Below are positions 24,857-33,248 of a stretch of 64,000 nucleotides of DNA, piece by piece (position 1 is the stretch's first letter; every line of letters starts with the position of its first letter). The position numbers and the translations under genes are program-made. The DNA comes from JAOTWJ01 sp036398175 (GTDB taxonomy: Bacteria; Gemmatimonadota; Gemmatimonadetes; Gemmatimonadales; GWC2-71-9). The notes below the pieces were generated by a model that worked only from the letters and a program-made list of their open reading frames with translations, was not told the DNA's origin and ran no database searches. The stretch covers positions 1 to 64,000 of the forward strand of contig DASWHL010000137.1 in assembly GCA_036398175.1 (NCBI GenBank), given 5' to 3'.

Positions 24857-25843
24857 ATGGACACCGACCTGATCCGCTTCGTCGTCGGCCGTCTGCTGCA
24901 GGGCGTCCTCGTCGTCCTCGGCGTCGCCACGCTCGTCTTCGTGCTGCTCCACGCGGCGCCGGGCGATCCGCTGACCGTGCTCAGCGACGCGCCGCAGGTG
25001 GCCCCCGACGTGCTGCGCGAGCTGCGCCGCGACTTCGGCCTCGACCGGCCGGTCGGCGAGCAGTACGTCCGCTACCTGGCCCGGCTGGTCCAGGGCGACC
25101 TCGGCATCTCGATCACGCAGCACCGCCCCGTCACCGCCGCGCTGGCCGGCGCGGTGCCGCAGACCCTGCTGCTCGCGGCCGCCGCCCTGCTCGTGGATTT
25201 CCTGGCGGGCATCGGCATCGGCGTGGCCCAGGGCCGCCGCGCGGGCACCCGCACCGATCGCCTGCTCTCGGTCGTCACGATCACGCTTTATTCGACCCCG
25301 GTGTTCGTCCTGGGCCTGCTCCTGCTGGGCGTGTTCGGCGAGACGCTGGGCTGGTTCCCGCTGGGCGGATCGGTGGATCCCATCCGTCACGCCGGCCTCT
25401 CCGCTGCCGGCCGCCTCCTCGACCGGATCCATCACCTCGTGCTGCCGGCCCTCACGCTCGGCCTGGTCGCGGCGGCGTACACGGCGCGGCATCAGCGATC
25501 GGCGCTGCTCGACGTGATCGGGCAGGACTTCGTGCGCGCCGCCCGCGCACGGGGCATCGCCGAGCGCGCGGTGCTCCTCCGTCACGCGCTGCGGAACGCG
25601 CTCACGCCCACCATCACGCTCGCGGGGCTCGCGTTCCCGGTCCTGCTGTCGGGCTCGGTGCTGGTGGAGTCGGTCTTCGGCTGGCCGGGCATGGGACGGC
25701 TCGCGGCCGAAGCCATCGGGCGGCGCGACTATCCGGTGGTCACGGCCGCCGCGATCCTCGCGGCCGCCATGGTGGTGGCGGGGAACCTCCTCGCGGACCT
25801 CGCGGCGCGTATGGCCGATCCGCGGCTCCGGACCGTCCGGTGA
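24857..25843 (+). CDS. dppB: Dipeptide/oligopeptide ABC transporter permease, DppB type
   Basis: 328 residues, six predicted transmembrane helices. It shows the DppB/OppB signature: long first periplasmic part with AAPGDPLTVL and RRDFGLDRPVGEQYVRYLARLVQGDLG, then the EAA loop near DFVRAARARGIAERAVLLRHALRNAL. It forms half of the membrane channel. It starts 16 bases after the lipM-like gene and its TGA overlaps the dppC GTG, so dppBCDF is one unit. The substrate class could be di/oligopeptides or nickel; no binding protein is present to tell. Confidence 0.92.
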   Translation: MDTDLIRFVVGRLLQGVLVVLGVATLVFVLLHAAPGDPLTVLSDAPQVAPDVLRELRRDFGLDRPVGEQYVRYLARLVQGDLGISITQHRPVTAALAGAVPQTLLLAAAALLVDFLAGIGIGVAQGRRAGTRTDRLLSVVTITLYSTPVFVLGLLLLGVFGETLGWFPLGGSVDPIRHAGLSAAGRLLDRIHHLVLPALTLGLVAAAYTARHQRSALLDVIGQDFVRAARARGIAERAVLLRHALRNALTPTITLAGLAFPVLLSGSVLVESVFGWPGMGRLAAEAIGRRDYPVVTAAAILAAAMVVAGNLLADLAARMADPRLRTVR

Positions 25844-26646
25844 CGCGGCTCCACGTCGGGATCGGACTGGTCGGCGGGCTGTGCCTGCTGGCCCTGCTGG
25901 CGCCCGTGCTCGCGCCGCATCCGCCGCACCTCCAGCTCGACCTGGACGCGCTCCGCAGTGCCGCGCCGTCGCTCCCGCATCCGCTCGGGACCGACCCGTA
26001 CAGCCGGGACCTCCTGAGCCGCGTCCTGCACGGCGCCCGCGTGTCGCTCGGCATTGCCGTGCTGGCGGTGCTCGTGGCCGTGGGCGTGGGCGTCACGGTG
26101 GGCGTCGTGAGCGGCTGGGCGGGAGGGGTCGTGGACGTGGTGCTGATGCGACTCGTGGACGCGGCGCTCGCGGTGCCGCGCCTGTTCACGGTGCTCGTCC
26201 CGCTCGCGCTCTGGGAGCACGTCACGGTGCCGGCCATCGTCCTCATCCTGGGCGGCACCGGCTGGTTTGGCATGAGCCGGCTGGTGCGGGCGGAGGTCCG
26301 CGCGGCCCGGGCCCGCCCGTGGGTGGCCGCGGCGCGCGCCATCGGCGTTCCTCCCGTCCGTATCATCACGCGGCACCTGCTCCCCACCATCGCCGGGCCC
26401 GTGATCGTCGTCGCCACGATGGGCATCGGGCAGGTCGTGCTGCTGGAGGCGGGATTGTCGTATCTCGGGCTGGGCGTCCCGCAGCCGCTGCCGTCCTGGG
26501 GCAGCATCATCGCCGACGGGCAGCCCGTGCTCCGGGCGGCCCCGTGGGTGGCCGGCAGCGCCGGGCTCGCGCTGGTGGCCACCGTGCTGGCGTTCACCCT
26601 GGTGGGCGACGGGCTGCGGGAGCGGCTCGACCCGCGCGCGCCATGA
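25840..26646 (+). CDS. dppC: Dipeptide/oligopeptide ABC transporter permease, DppC type
   Basis: 268 residues from a GTG overlapping dppB. It has one N-terminal helix, a loop with HPLGTDPYSRDLLSRVLHGARVSLG, the usual DppC/OppC sequence, then five helices and the EAA loop (VAAARAIGVPPVRIITRHLLP). It ends with GDGLRERLDPRAP. It pairs with DppB. Its stop overlaps the dppD ATG (ATGA). Confidence 0.92.
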   Translation: MTRLHVGIGLVGGLCLLALLAPVLAPHPPHLQLDLDALRSAAPSLPHPLGTDPYSRDLLSRVLHGARVSLGIAVLAVLVAVGVGVTVGVVSGWAGGVVDVVLMRLVDAALAVPRLFTVLVPLALWEHVTVPAIVLILGGTGWFGMSRLVRAEVRAARARPWVAAARAIGVPPVRIITRHLLPTIAGPVIVVATMGIGQVVLLEAGLSYLGLGVPQPLPSWGSIIADGQPVLRAAPWVAGSAGLALVATVLAFTLVGDGLRERLDPRAP

Positions 26647-27626
26647 CATCCCTCCTCGAGCTGGAGCACTTGTCGGTCACGTTCCCCACGCGCGCGGGCC
26701 CGGCGCGGGCCGTGGAGGACGTGTCGCTCGCCATCGCCCCGGGGGAAACGGTCGCCCTCGTCGGCGAGTCCGGCTGTGGCAAGACCGTCACCGCCCTGTC
26801 GGTGCTCCGTCTGCTCCCCGAGTCCGCGACACTGGGCCCGGAGAGCCGGATCCGGTTCGACGGCCGCGACGTGCTGGCGCTCGGCCGCGAGGAGCTGCGG
26901 CGGCTCCGTGGCGGCGCCGTCGGCATGGTGTTCCAGGAACCCGGCGCGAGCCTCAACCCGGTCCTCACCATCGGCGCGCACCTCGTCGAGACCATTCAGG
27001 CGCACGACGCCGTGGATCGCGCCACCGCGCGGGCCCGCGCCCGCGAGCTGCTGGCCACCGTGGGGCTGCGCGATCCGGACCGGATGGTCGCGCGCTATCC
27101 GCACGAGCTGAGCGGCGGGATGCAGCAGCGCGCCTACCTGGCCATGGCGCTGGCCGCGCGGCCGCGGCTGCTGATTGCCGACGAACCGACCACGGCGCTC
27201 GACGTCACGACGCAGGCCCAAATCCTGGCGCTCCTCGCGGACCTCACCGGCCGGCTCGGGATGGCCATGCTGCTGATCACGCACAACCTCGGCATTGCCG
27301 CCGCCGTGGCCGACCGCGTGGCGGTGATGTACGCGGGGCGCATCGTGGAGGTGGCGCCGCGCGCCGCGCTCTTTGCCCACCCGGCACATCCCTACACGCG
27401 GGGCCTGCTCCAGGCCGCGCCGCGATTGGACGGCCCTACCCGGCCCACCCCCGCCATCCCGGGCGCCGTCCCATCGGCCACCGCGTGGCCCGAGGGTTGC
27501 CGGTTTCGGCCGCGCTGCGCGCACGCGTGGGACCGCTGCAACTCCGAGCCCACGCTGGCCGCAACGGCGCCAGACCATACGGCCCGCTGCTGGCTGGTCA
27601 CGGAACCACGCGGGGGGACCGCGTGA
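26643..27626 (+). CDS. dppD: Dipeptide/oligopeptide ABC transporter ATPase, DppD type
   Basis: 327 residues. Walker A GESGCGKT, Q-loop VFQEPGASLNP, signature LSGGMQQR, Walker B LLIADEPTTALD, switch His in LITHNLG. The C-terminal oligopeptide-transporter extension has cysteines (GCRFRPRCAHAWDRC...ARCW) spaced as in family members that carry an iron-sulfur-like site. Start ATG 26643 overlaps dppC; the open frame upstream is a shadow. It ends overlapping the dppF GTG. Confidence 0.93.
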   Translation: MTSLLELEHLSVTFPTRAGPARAVEDVSLAIAPGETVALVGESGCGKTVTALSVLRLLPESATLGPESRIRFDGRDVLALGREELRRLRGGAVGMVFQEPGASLNPVLTIGAHLVETIQAHDAVDRATARARARELLATVGLRDPDRMVARYPHELSGGMQQRAYLAMALAARPRLLIADEPTTALDVTTQAQILALLADLTGRLGMAMLLITHNLGIAAAVADRVAVMYAGRIVEVAPRAALFAHPAHPYTRGLLQAAPRLDGPTRPTPAIPGAVPSATAWPEGCRFRPRCAHAWDRCNSEPTLAATAPDHTARCWLVTEPRGGTA

Positions 27627-28615
27627 CGGCGCCGCCCCTGCTCGTGATCGAGCATCTGGCCAAGGCGTACCGCCAGTCCCGCGGACCGCTCCGGCCGCCC
27701 GCCACGCTGGCGGCGGTCGCCGACGTGTCGCTGGCCATCCCGCGCGGCGCCACGCTGGCCCTCGTGGGAGAGAGCGGCGCCGGCAAGAGCACCGTCGCCC
27801 GATGCGTGGTCAGGCTCGAGGATCCGGATGGCGGCCGGATCCTGTATGCGGGCGAAGACATCGGGGGGCTGCGGGGTGCGGCGCTGCGCCGCTTCCGCGG
27901 GCGCGTCCAGATCGTCTTCCAGGACCCCCATGGCTCGCTGAACCCGCGGATGCGCGTCGGCACGGCGGTGCGCGAACCGCTCGAGGTTCACGGCATCGCG
28001 CGCGGGGCCGACGCCGACGCGCGTGTGGCCGAGCTGTTCCGGGAGGTCGGGCTCGACCCCAACCACCGCGGGTCCTACCCACACCAGCTGTCGGGCGGCC
28101 AGCGCCAGCGCGTCGGGATCGCGCGCGCCCTCGCCGTCGGTCCGGAGCTGCTCGTGCTGGACGAGCCGGTCTCGGCGCTCGACGTTTCCGTCCAGGCGCA
28201 GGTGCTCGCCCTGCTGCGCGACCTTCAGGCGCGGCGCGGGCTCACGTACCTGTTCGTCGCGCACGACCTCGCGGTGGTCCGGCAGATGGCGGACCACGTC
28301 GCGGTCATGTACCTCGGTCGGATCGTGGAGGAGGCGACGGCGGAGCGGCTGTTCGCGGACCCGCGGCACCCCTACACGCGCGCGCTCCTGGCCGCGGTGC
28401 CGACGCCGGATCCCGACGCGCCGCCGCCGCGGCTCGTGCTGCGCGACGACCCCGCACCGACCGCCGACGCGACACCGGGATGTCCCTTCCACCCCCGCTG
28501 CCCCGATCCGCGCCGCGCGGACCGGTGCCGGGTGGAGGCACCGTCGCTCCGGGACGTGGGCCCCGACCAGCGCGCCGCCTGTCATTTCGCCGACGAGCCC
28601 GCCCCCAGCGGCTAG
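27623..28615 (+). CDS. dppF: Dipeptide/oligopeptide ABC transporter ATPase, DppF type
   Basis: 330 residues from GTG (GTGA overlap with dppD). Walker A GESGAGKS, VFQDPHGSLNPRM, signature LSGGQRQRVGIARAL, Walker B LLVLDEPVSALDVS, VAHDLAVV. The C-terminal extension has GCPFHPRCPDPRRADRC and a later Cys, as in DppF. It completes the transporter core. The gene ends 7 bases from the convergent RemA-like gene. No periplasmic binding protein accompanies the operon in this window. Confidence 0.93.
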   Translation: MTAPPLLVIEHLAKAYRQSRGPLRPPATLAAVADVSLAIPRGATLALVGESGAGKSTVARCVVRLEDPDGGRILYAGEDIGGLRGAALRRFRGRVQIVFQDPHGSLNPRMRVGTAVREPLEVHGIARGADADARVAELFREVGLDPNHRGSYPHQLSGGQRQRVGIARALAVGPELLVLDEPVSALDVSVQAQVLALLRDLQARRGLTYLFVAHDLAVVRQMADHVAVMYLGRIVEEATAERLFADPRHPYTRALLAAVPTPDPDAPPPRLVLRDDPAPTADATPGCPFHPRCPDPRRADRCRVEAPSLRDVGPDQRAACHFADEPAPSG

Positions 28616-28622
28616 GCCCCGC

Positions 28623-29021
28623 CTAGAACAGCTCGTTCTGCCCCGCGTCCGCCTCGGCGTGCGCGTCAACCCGCAGCACGCGCCGGATCCGCCTGAGCCA
28701 CAGATCCACGTCGAACTTGGCCTCGTTGGCCAGCATGCGCCGCAACACGTCGGACATGTCGTCGAACGCATCCGCCACGTCGCTCAGGATCTCATTCGCT
28801 TCGTGCAGCCGCATCATGTCGTCCGTGGCGACGGCCATGTCCGCCAGAATCGCCTGCTCGGACCGCGACGCCACGATCGGCTCGTCGAAGGTCGTCGTGT
28901 AGACCTCGGTGCGGCGGCCGGGGCCGCGCTCCTGCTCGATGGGCATGAGGCCGACGATCGCGTCGGAGCGCCAGTACTTGCCGTAGCCCAGATAGACCAT
29001 GCGGTCCGGCTTGATGTCCAT
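28623..29021 (-). CDS. RemA/DUF370-like protein, extended
   Basis: 132 residues. The first half resembles the RemA (DUF370) regulators: YLGYGKYWRSDAIVGLMPIE parallels the IGFGNxVxANRIIAIVxPE start, and GRRTEVYTTTFDEPIVASRS parallels the GRRTRAVIITDSxHVILSA block, with a shorter middle. The second half is helical and acidic, without a known domain. RemA proteins form DNA-binding arrays that control matrix genes in Bacillus; a regulatory role here is a guess. It follows the coiled-coil gene by 4 bases. Confidence 0.5.
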   Translation of the reverse strand: MDIKPDRMVYLGYGKYWRSDAIVGLMPIEQERGPGRRTEVYTTTFDEPIVASRSEQAILADMAVATDDMMRLHEANEILSDVADAFDDMSDVLRRMLANEAKFDVDLWLRRIRRVLRVDAHAEADAGQNELF

Positions 29022-29025
29022 GTGC

Positions 29026-29553
29026 TTACCTGCCCATCCGGTTCTTGAGTTCGCGAAGGCGCGCCTCCGCCTCCGCCTCGCGGCCCGCCCGATCCAGCGC
29101 GGCGCCCAGCTCGCCGTCGTCCACCTCCGGCGCCGGCTGCACCCGGCTTCCGTCGGCCGGCACGCCCGCCCGCAGCTCCAGGTCCCGCAGGCGCTGCACC
29201 ACCTCGTCCACGTCGCGCTGCGTGAGCGCGAGTTCCGCCTGCTGGGCGGAGAGCTTCTGCTCGAGCATGGTCACGCGCTCACCATGCCGCGCGGTGAACC
29301 GTTCGGCCACCGCCACCGTCTCCGCGTCGCCCACGTCCACCGCCAGGGTCCCGCGCCGTCTGGCGTCCTCGAGCTGGCGGCGCTCGGACGCCAGCTCCCG
29401 CTCCGACTTCGCGAGCGCGTCGCGCAGCTGGAGCAGGGCGGCACGGCCCTCCACGGCGGCCCGGTGCAGCTCGTTGCGGAGATCGCGCCAGTCGGGCGGC
29501 GGCGTCGCCGCGTCGAGGGCCGCGTTCACGGCAGCCCGCAGCCGCTCGAACAC
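29026..29553 (-). CDS. Coiled-coil protein of unknown function
   Basis: 175 residues from GTG (VFERLRAAVNAALD). It is nearly all charged helix: heptads run from about 20 to 130, including SERELASERRQLEDARRRG and VTMLEQKLSAQQAELALTQ, then a linker and a short helical tail RLRELKNRMGR. The size and tail recall PspA-like coiled-coil proteins, but no clear family is seen. No membrane segment. It is in an operon with FmdB (4 bases upstream) and the RemA-like gene (4 bases downstream). Confidence 0.65.
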   Translation of the reverse strand: MFERLRAAVNAALDAATPPPDWRDLRNELHRAAVEGRAALLQLRDALAKSERELASERRQLEDARRRGTLAVDVGDAETVAVAERFTARHGERVTMLEQKLSAQQAELALTQRDVDEVVQRLRDLELRAGVPADGSRVQPAPEVDDGELGAALDRAGREAEAEARLRELKNRMGR

Positions 29554-29557
29554 GTCG

Positions 29558-29722
29558 TCAGCTCTTCCTGGACGTCTTGGCGAAGAACGCGCCGAACACC
29601 TGCCGCACCCGCTTCGACCCGCACTTGGGACAGGCGGGCGCCCGCGACCCGTGGGCCGCCAGCGACTCGACGCGCACGAACCGTTTGCCGCACTTCTCGC
29701 AGTCGTAGCTATACGTCGGCAT
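29558..29722 (-). CDS. FmdB-type zinc-ribbon protein
   Basis: 54 residues. MPTYSYDCEKCGKRF followed by CPKCGSKRV gives the two CxxC knuckles of the FmdB regulatory-protein family, with the invariant MPxYxYxCxxC start. The tail is basic (KTSRKS). These small proteins are widespread; the name comes from formamidase regulation, and the true role is unclear. The start is set by that family N-terminus; a promoter lies 38-66 bases upstream. Confidence 0.88.
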   Translation of the reverse strand: MPTYSYDCEKCGKRFVRVESLAAHGSRAPACPKCGSKRVRQVFGAFFAKTSRKS

Positions 29723-29759
29723 GGCTATCCCCTCAGAAGAGTCCCCTCCCCCCCTGGAA

Positions 29760-29788
29760 AGGCTACAGGCCGTGAAAAACCCGGTCAA
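29760..29788 (-). promoter_or_regulatory. Sigma-70-type promoter of the FmdB operon
   Basis: On the minus strand: TTGACC (29788-29783), 17-base spacer, TAGCCT (29765-29760). It lies in the 111-base divergent region shared with the plus-strand lipoprotein gene. Confidence 0.5.
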
Positions 29789-29833
29789 GCACGCCCTATG
29801 GCCGCGGGAGGGCCAGGTGCCCAAATTCATGGT

Positions 29834-30319
29834 ATGAGACGCTTCCCCATTCTACTGCTCCCGCTCGTGCTGGCCTGCGGGGGCGACCGCAATCCGGAGA
29901 ACAGCGCCCGGTGCGGGTTTGCCGTACTGGCCGCCGGCTCGATGATCCTGGACCAGTTTCAGGGTGGCGCCACCGTCATCTCCACCGCGCCCGCCGATCT
30001 CGCCGGCACCGTGCCCGCCCGGGTCGTGGGGCGCGGAACCACGCGGGCGCTCGTCGCCCGTACGGAGGGCGGCGTCTCGCTCGGGTTCGAAGGGGAGGGG
30101 TTCCCCCAGTACCCGGGGTTCGCCCTCGTCCTGGTGGACGACTCCACCGAGGTGCTGCGCGGCGTGCTGATCTTCGAGTCGGACGGACCGGCGGACTACC
30201 CGCAGATCGGCACGATCGCGAGTGCCACGAGCACGCTGCCGCTCTACGCCATGCGGATCACCTGGAGCCGCGTCAGCGACGAGCGCTGTCCCCTGTTCGC
30301 CCCGACGCCCGCGCCGTGA
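29834..30319 (+). CDS. Small lipoprotein, unknown function
   Basis: 161 residues. Signal peptide with lipobox LVLAC (PILLLPLVLACGGDRN), so lipid-anchored at the membrane. The mature part is beta-rich: GFAVLAAGSMILDQF, ARVVGRGTTRALVA, VLIFESDG and YAMRITWSRV, with two further cysteines. No family is recognised. The start ATG 29834 directly precedes a normal basic n-region (MRRF). The histidine kinase gene starts 31 bases downstream. Confidence 0.72.
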   Translation: MRRFPILLLPLVLACGGDRNPENSARCGFAVLAAGSMILDQFQGGATVISTAPADLAGTVPARVVGRGTTRALVARTEGGVSLGFEGEGFPQYPGFALVLVDDSTEVLRGVLIFESDGPADYPQIGTIASATSTLPLYAMRITWSRVSDERCPLFAPTPAP

Positions 30320-30350
30320 GGCCGGCAATCCGGGCCCGGCCGCTCCGTCC

Positions 30351-32294
30351 GTGACCAGCCCGCCGCCCCCGGACGCCGCCCCCTCCGGCCGGCCGGCCGT
30401 TGCGTCCGTCGAGGCGCTCGCGGCACTCGGCCAGGTCATTGCCGACGCCCGGACCCCCGAGGAAATCGGCGCGCGCTGTCTCGAACGCCTCGAGGCCATG
30501 ACCGGGGCCACCCGCGCGACCTTCGGCGTGACCGGGCCCGCGAGCACCCTGCGCATCGTGGCGCGCCGTGGCGCCGGCACGCCCGTGGACGAGCACCTGC
30601 TCGCGCTGGCGGGCCGGGCCGGCCCGCTGGCACTGACGGTCCCGGGGCTGGCCGAGCGCGGCGTGCACCTTCCCGATCCGGCGGTGGGCTGGGTGGGCGT
30701 CCCTGTCCGGACCGGACGGACGCTCATCGGGGCCATCAGCCTGGTGGCCGACCGTTCAGGGGTGCTCGGCCAGCACGCCATGCGGACGGCGCTGGCGGTG
30801 GGCGCGCAGGCCGCCGTGGCCCTCCAGAACACGCTGCTCCTGGCCGCGCTCTCGGAGGGCAAGCGGGAGTGGGAGCAGACCGTGGACGCCATCACGGACG
30901 GGATCTGCGTGATGGACGCCGCGGGCACCATCCGGCGGGCCAACCGCGCGTTCTGCGCCCTCGCCGACATCCCGGTGACCGCCGTGGCCGGGCGGCCCTG
31001 GGTGACGCTCGTGCCGCCGGCCTGGGCCGCCACGTTCGCGGGCGTCCTCGACAAGCCGGGGGAGACGGCGGAACTGCGGGCCGGGACCCGCCTCTTCCTG
31101 GTCACGGCGCTGCCGCTCACCGACGCCGGGGCCGCCGCCGCGGTACTGGTGGTGAGCGACCAGACCGAGCGACGCCGCCTCCAGGAGCAGCTCTTTCAGT
31201 CGGAGAAGATGTCGGCCATCGGCCAGCTGATCGCGGGCGTCGCGCACGATCTCAACAACCCGCTCGCCTCGGTGGTCGGCTTCTCCGACTACCTCGTGGA
31301 GGCCGGCGGCGGCACGCCGGAGGAGCTGCTCGAGCCGCTGCGCGCCATCCGCCAGGAGGCCGAGCGCGCCGCGAACATCGTGAAGGGCCTGCTGTCCTTC
31401 GCGCGGAAGCAGGAGGGACGCCGGGCGCCACACCCCATCAACGACATCCTGACGGCCACCCTCCAGCTCCTCCGCAACCAGCTGATGGGGGCCAAGATCG
31501 AGACCGAGGTGGACGTGGCGCCGGGAACGCCGCCGGTGCACGTGGATGCCACCCAGCTCCAGCAGGTATTCGTCAACCTGGTGAACAACGCCGCCCAGGC
31601 CATCGAAGGGAGCGGCGTCGGGGGCCGGATCGTGATCCGCGCCATGCCCTGGCTGGAGGGGGTGGCCGTGACGGTCGAAGACGACGGCCCGGGCGTGCCC
31701 GCCGGGGTCGCGCAGCGCATCTTCGAGCCGTTCTTCACGACCAAGCCCGCCGGCGAAGGCACCGGGCTCGGCCTGTCCATCTGTCAGGGGATCGTGAAGG
31801 AGCACGGCGGTCGCCTCGCGCTCGTCACGACGGGACGCCGCGGCGCCGTTTTCAAGGTGGAACTCCCGGCGGCCGAACCCCACCCGCCCGCCCCGGCTGC
31901 CGTGGCCATCGCGCCGGACCGGCGCCTGCGGCTGCTGGTGGTGGACGACGAACCGCACATCCAGCACTACATGCGGGCCACGCTCGAAGCCTGGGGCCAC
32001 GAGGTCACGCTCGCCGACAACGGTCGCGAAGCGCTGGAACTCGCCACCATCACCCCGTTCGACGTGATCATCTCGGATCTCCGCATGCCGGAACTGGGCG
32101 GCCGTGAGATGCTGGAGCGGCTCCAGGCCCTCCGGCCCGAGGCGGCCGACCGGGTGGTGTTCAGCACCGGCGACACCGTCCGCGGCGACACCCTGGCCTT
32201 CCTCGAATCGCTCGGTCGCCCCTACCTGCGCAAGCCCTTCACCCTGACCGAGCTCCGCGCCGCCCTGGCCGACGCCGTCTGGCGAACCGGATAG
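30351..32294 (+). CDS. Hybrid sensor histidine kinase with C-terminal receiver
   Basis: 647 residues from GTG. Order: GAF-like domain (about 20-165), PAS domain (172-275, ITDGICVMDAAGTIRRANRAF), HisKA with the phospho-His299 in AGVAHDLNNPLASVVGF, HATPase (NLVNNAAQAI, EDDGPGVP, GTGLGLS), and a receiver domain (LLVVDDEP, phospho-acceptor D576 in ISDLRMP, Lys in LRKPF). No membrane segment or signal peptide is visible, so it senses a cytoplasmic cue through GAF/PAS. No partner regulator is adjacent. The receiver may act in phosphorelay or feedback. A hairpin follows the stop. Confidence 0.93.
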   Translation: MTSPPPPDAAPSGRPAVASVEALAALGQVIADARTPEEIGARCLERLEAMTGATRATFGVTGPASTLRIVARRGAGTPVDEHLLALAGRAGPLALTVPGLAERGVHLPDPAVGWVGVPVRTGRTLIGAISLVADRSGVLGQHAMRTALAVGAQAAVALQNTLLLAALSEGKREWEQTVDAITDGICVMDAAGTIRRANRAFCALADIPVTAVAGRPWVTLVPPAWAATFAGVLDKPGETAELRAGTRLFLVTALPLTDAGAAAAVLVVSDQTERRRLQEQLFQSEKMSAIGQLIAGVAHDLNNPLASVVGFSDYLVEAGGGTPEELLEPLRAIRQEAERAANIVKGLLSFARKQEGRRAPHPINDILTATLQLLRNQLMGAKIETEVDVAPGTPPVHVDATQLQQVFVNLVNNAAQAIEGSGVGGRIVIRAMPWLEGVAVTVEDDGPGVPAGVAQRIFEPFFTTKPAGEGTGLGLSICQGIVKEHGGRLALVTTGRRGAVFKVELPAAEPHPPAPAAVAIAPDRRLRLLVVDDEPHIQHYMRATLEAWGHEVTLADNGREALELATITPFDVIISDLRMPELGGREMLERLQALRPEAADRVVFSTGDTVRGDTLAFLESLGRPYLRKPFTLTELRAALADAVWRTG

Positions 32295-32296
32295 CC

Positions 32297-32324
32297 GGGA
32301 GGGCGGCCCTCAGAATGCCCTCCC
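32297..32324 (+). terminator. Hairpin immediately after the histidine kinase
   Basis: A perfect 8-bp stem (GGGAGGGC / GCCCTCCC) with a 12-base loop begins 3 bases after the stop. No U-run follows. The remaining roughly 140 bases before the glycosyltransferase gene show no other clear element. Confidence 0.45.
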
Positions 32325-32462
32325 ACCAGCCGTTGCCGCCGCACCCACGCCCCCGCGAGATTGTGTGATTCCGGGGAACCGGGGAACTCCGGTCGCGCCA
32401 TCCGGGGTACGACGTGTGCGGCATTCTGCCATCGGCATTCGACGCCCGTTTCGTAAAGGCCC

Positions 32463-33248
32463 ATGATCTACGTCTGCGTTCCCGTGAAGAACAACGCCGC
32501 CACGGTCGGGCTGCTGTTGTGGAAGATCCGGCAGGTGTTCGGCCAGAGCACACGGGAATATCAGTTGCTCGTCACCGACGACGGCTCCTCGGACGAGACG
32601 CCGGAGGTGCTGGAGCGCTACCAGCGCGCGTTGCCGCTCACGGTCGTCCGGCCCGAGGCGCCCGGCCCGGCGGCGGCGTACGCGGCGCTGCTGGCGGAGG
32701 CCGTCCGCCGGTCGGATCGGCTGAAGCGCGACACGGCGGTCGTGATTCCCGCGGATTTCCGCATTTCCCCCGAGGGGATTCCGGAGCTGCTCCGACGCAT
32801 CGAGTCGGGGGCGGACCTGGCCGTCGCCGATACCCCGGTGGAGGGACTGCCGCCCGCGTGGCGCCTGCTCAGCCGGCTGACGCCGTGGCTGCTCCGCCCC
32901 GGCGCCCGCGTTCCCGGTGTGCGTGACTTCCTCTCCGGATGCCTGGCGGTGCGGCTCGTGACGGCGCGGGGAGCGGTCCGGGACCGGAACGGGGGCCCGT
33001 TCCTCGCCACCGACGGCCTCACGTCCCGCGCGGAGCTGGTGGCGCGCCTCGCGGCCGCGGCGCGCCAGACGGCCGGCGTGCCGCTGCCCTGCAGGCACCC
33101 CGCCGCGCTCTCGATCTCCGCCGCCCTGACCCTGGCGCTGCGCCTGCGGCGGCTCGGACGGACCCTGCACCCCAGGATCGCCGAACCCCGGATGGCGGAC
33201 GAGGCGCCCGCGCCGCCCGCGTCGCCCGCCCGGTCGAGGGCGTCGTGA
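32463..33248 (+). CDS. Family 2 glycosyltransferase-like protein
   Basis: 261 residues. GT-A start IYVCVPVKNNAATVGLLLWKI, nucleotide-binding TDDGSSDETPEVLERY, and an acidic site region around ADFRISPEGIPELL and DLAVADTPVEG where a DxD would stand. The C-terminal part (FLATDGLTSRAELVARL) is helical. GT2 enzymes transfer sugars from nucleotide donors to lipids or polysaccharide. It is shorter than most and lacks a clear QxxRW acceptor motif, so activity and substrate are uncertain. AAAGG precedes the ATG. It overlaps the DUF3108 gene (GTGA). Confidence 0.72.
   Translation: MIYVCVPVKNNAATVGLLLWKIRQVFGQSTREYQLLVTDDGSSDETPEVLERYQRALPLTVVRPEAPGPAAAYAALLAEAVRRSDRLKRDTAVVIPADFRISPEGIPELLRRIESGADLAVADTPVEGLPPAWRLLSRLTPWLLRPGARVPGVRDFLSGCLAVRLVTARGAVRDRNGGPFLATDGLTSRAELVARLAAAARQTAGVPLPCRHPAALSISAALTLALRLRRLGRTLHPRIAEPRMADEAPAPPASPARSRAS

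Noticed and set aside
29834..32294. Lipoprotein plus histidine kinase as a defined signalling pair
   Set aside because: They are adjacent (31 bases) but no known partner family is recognised; the link is only positional.
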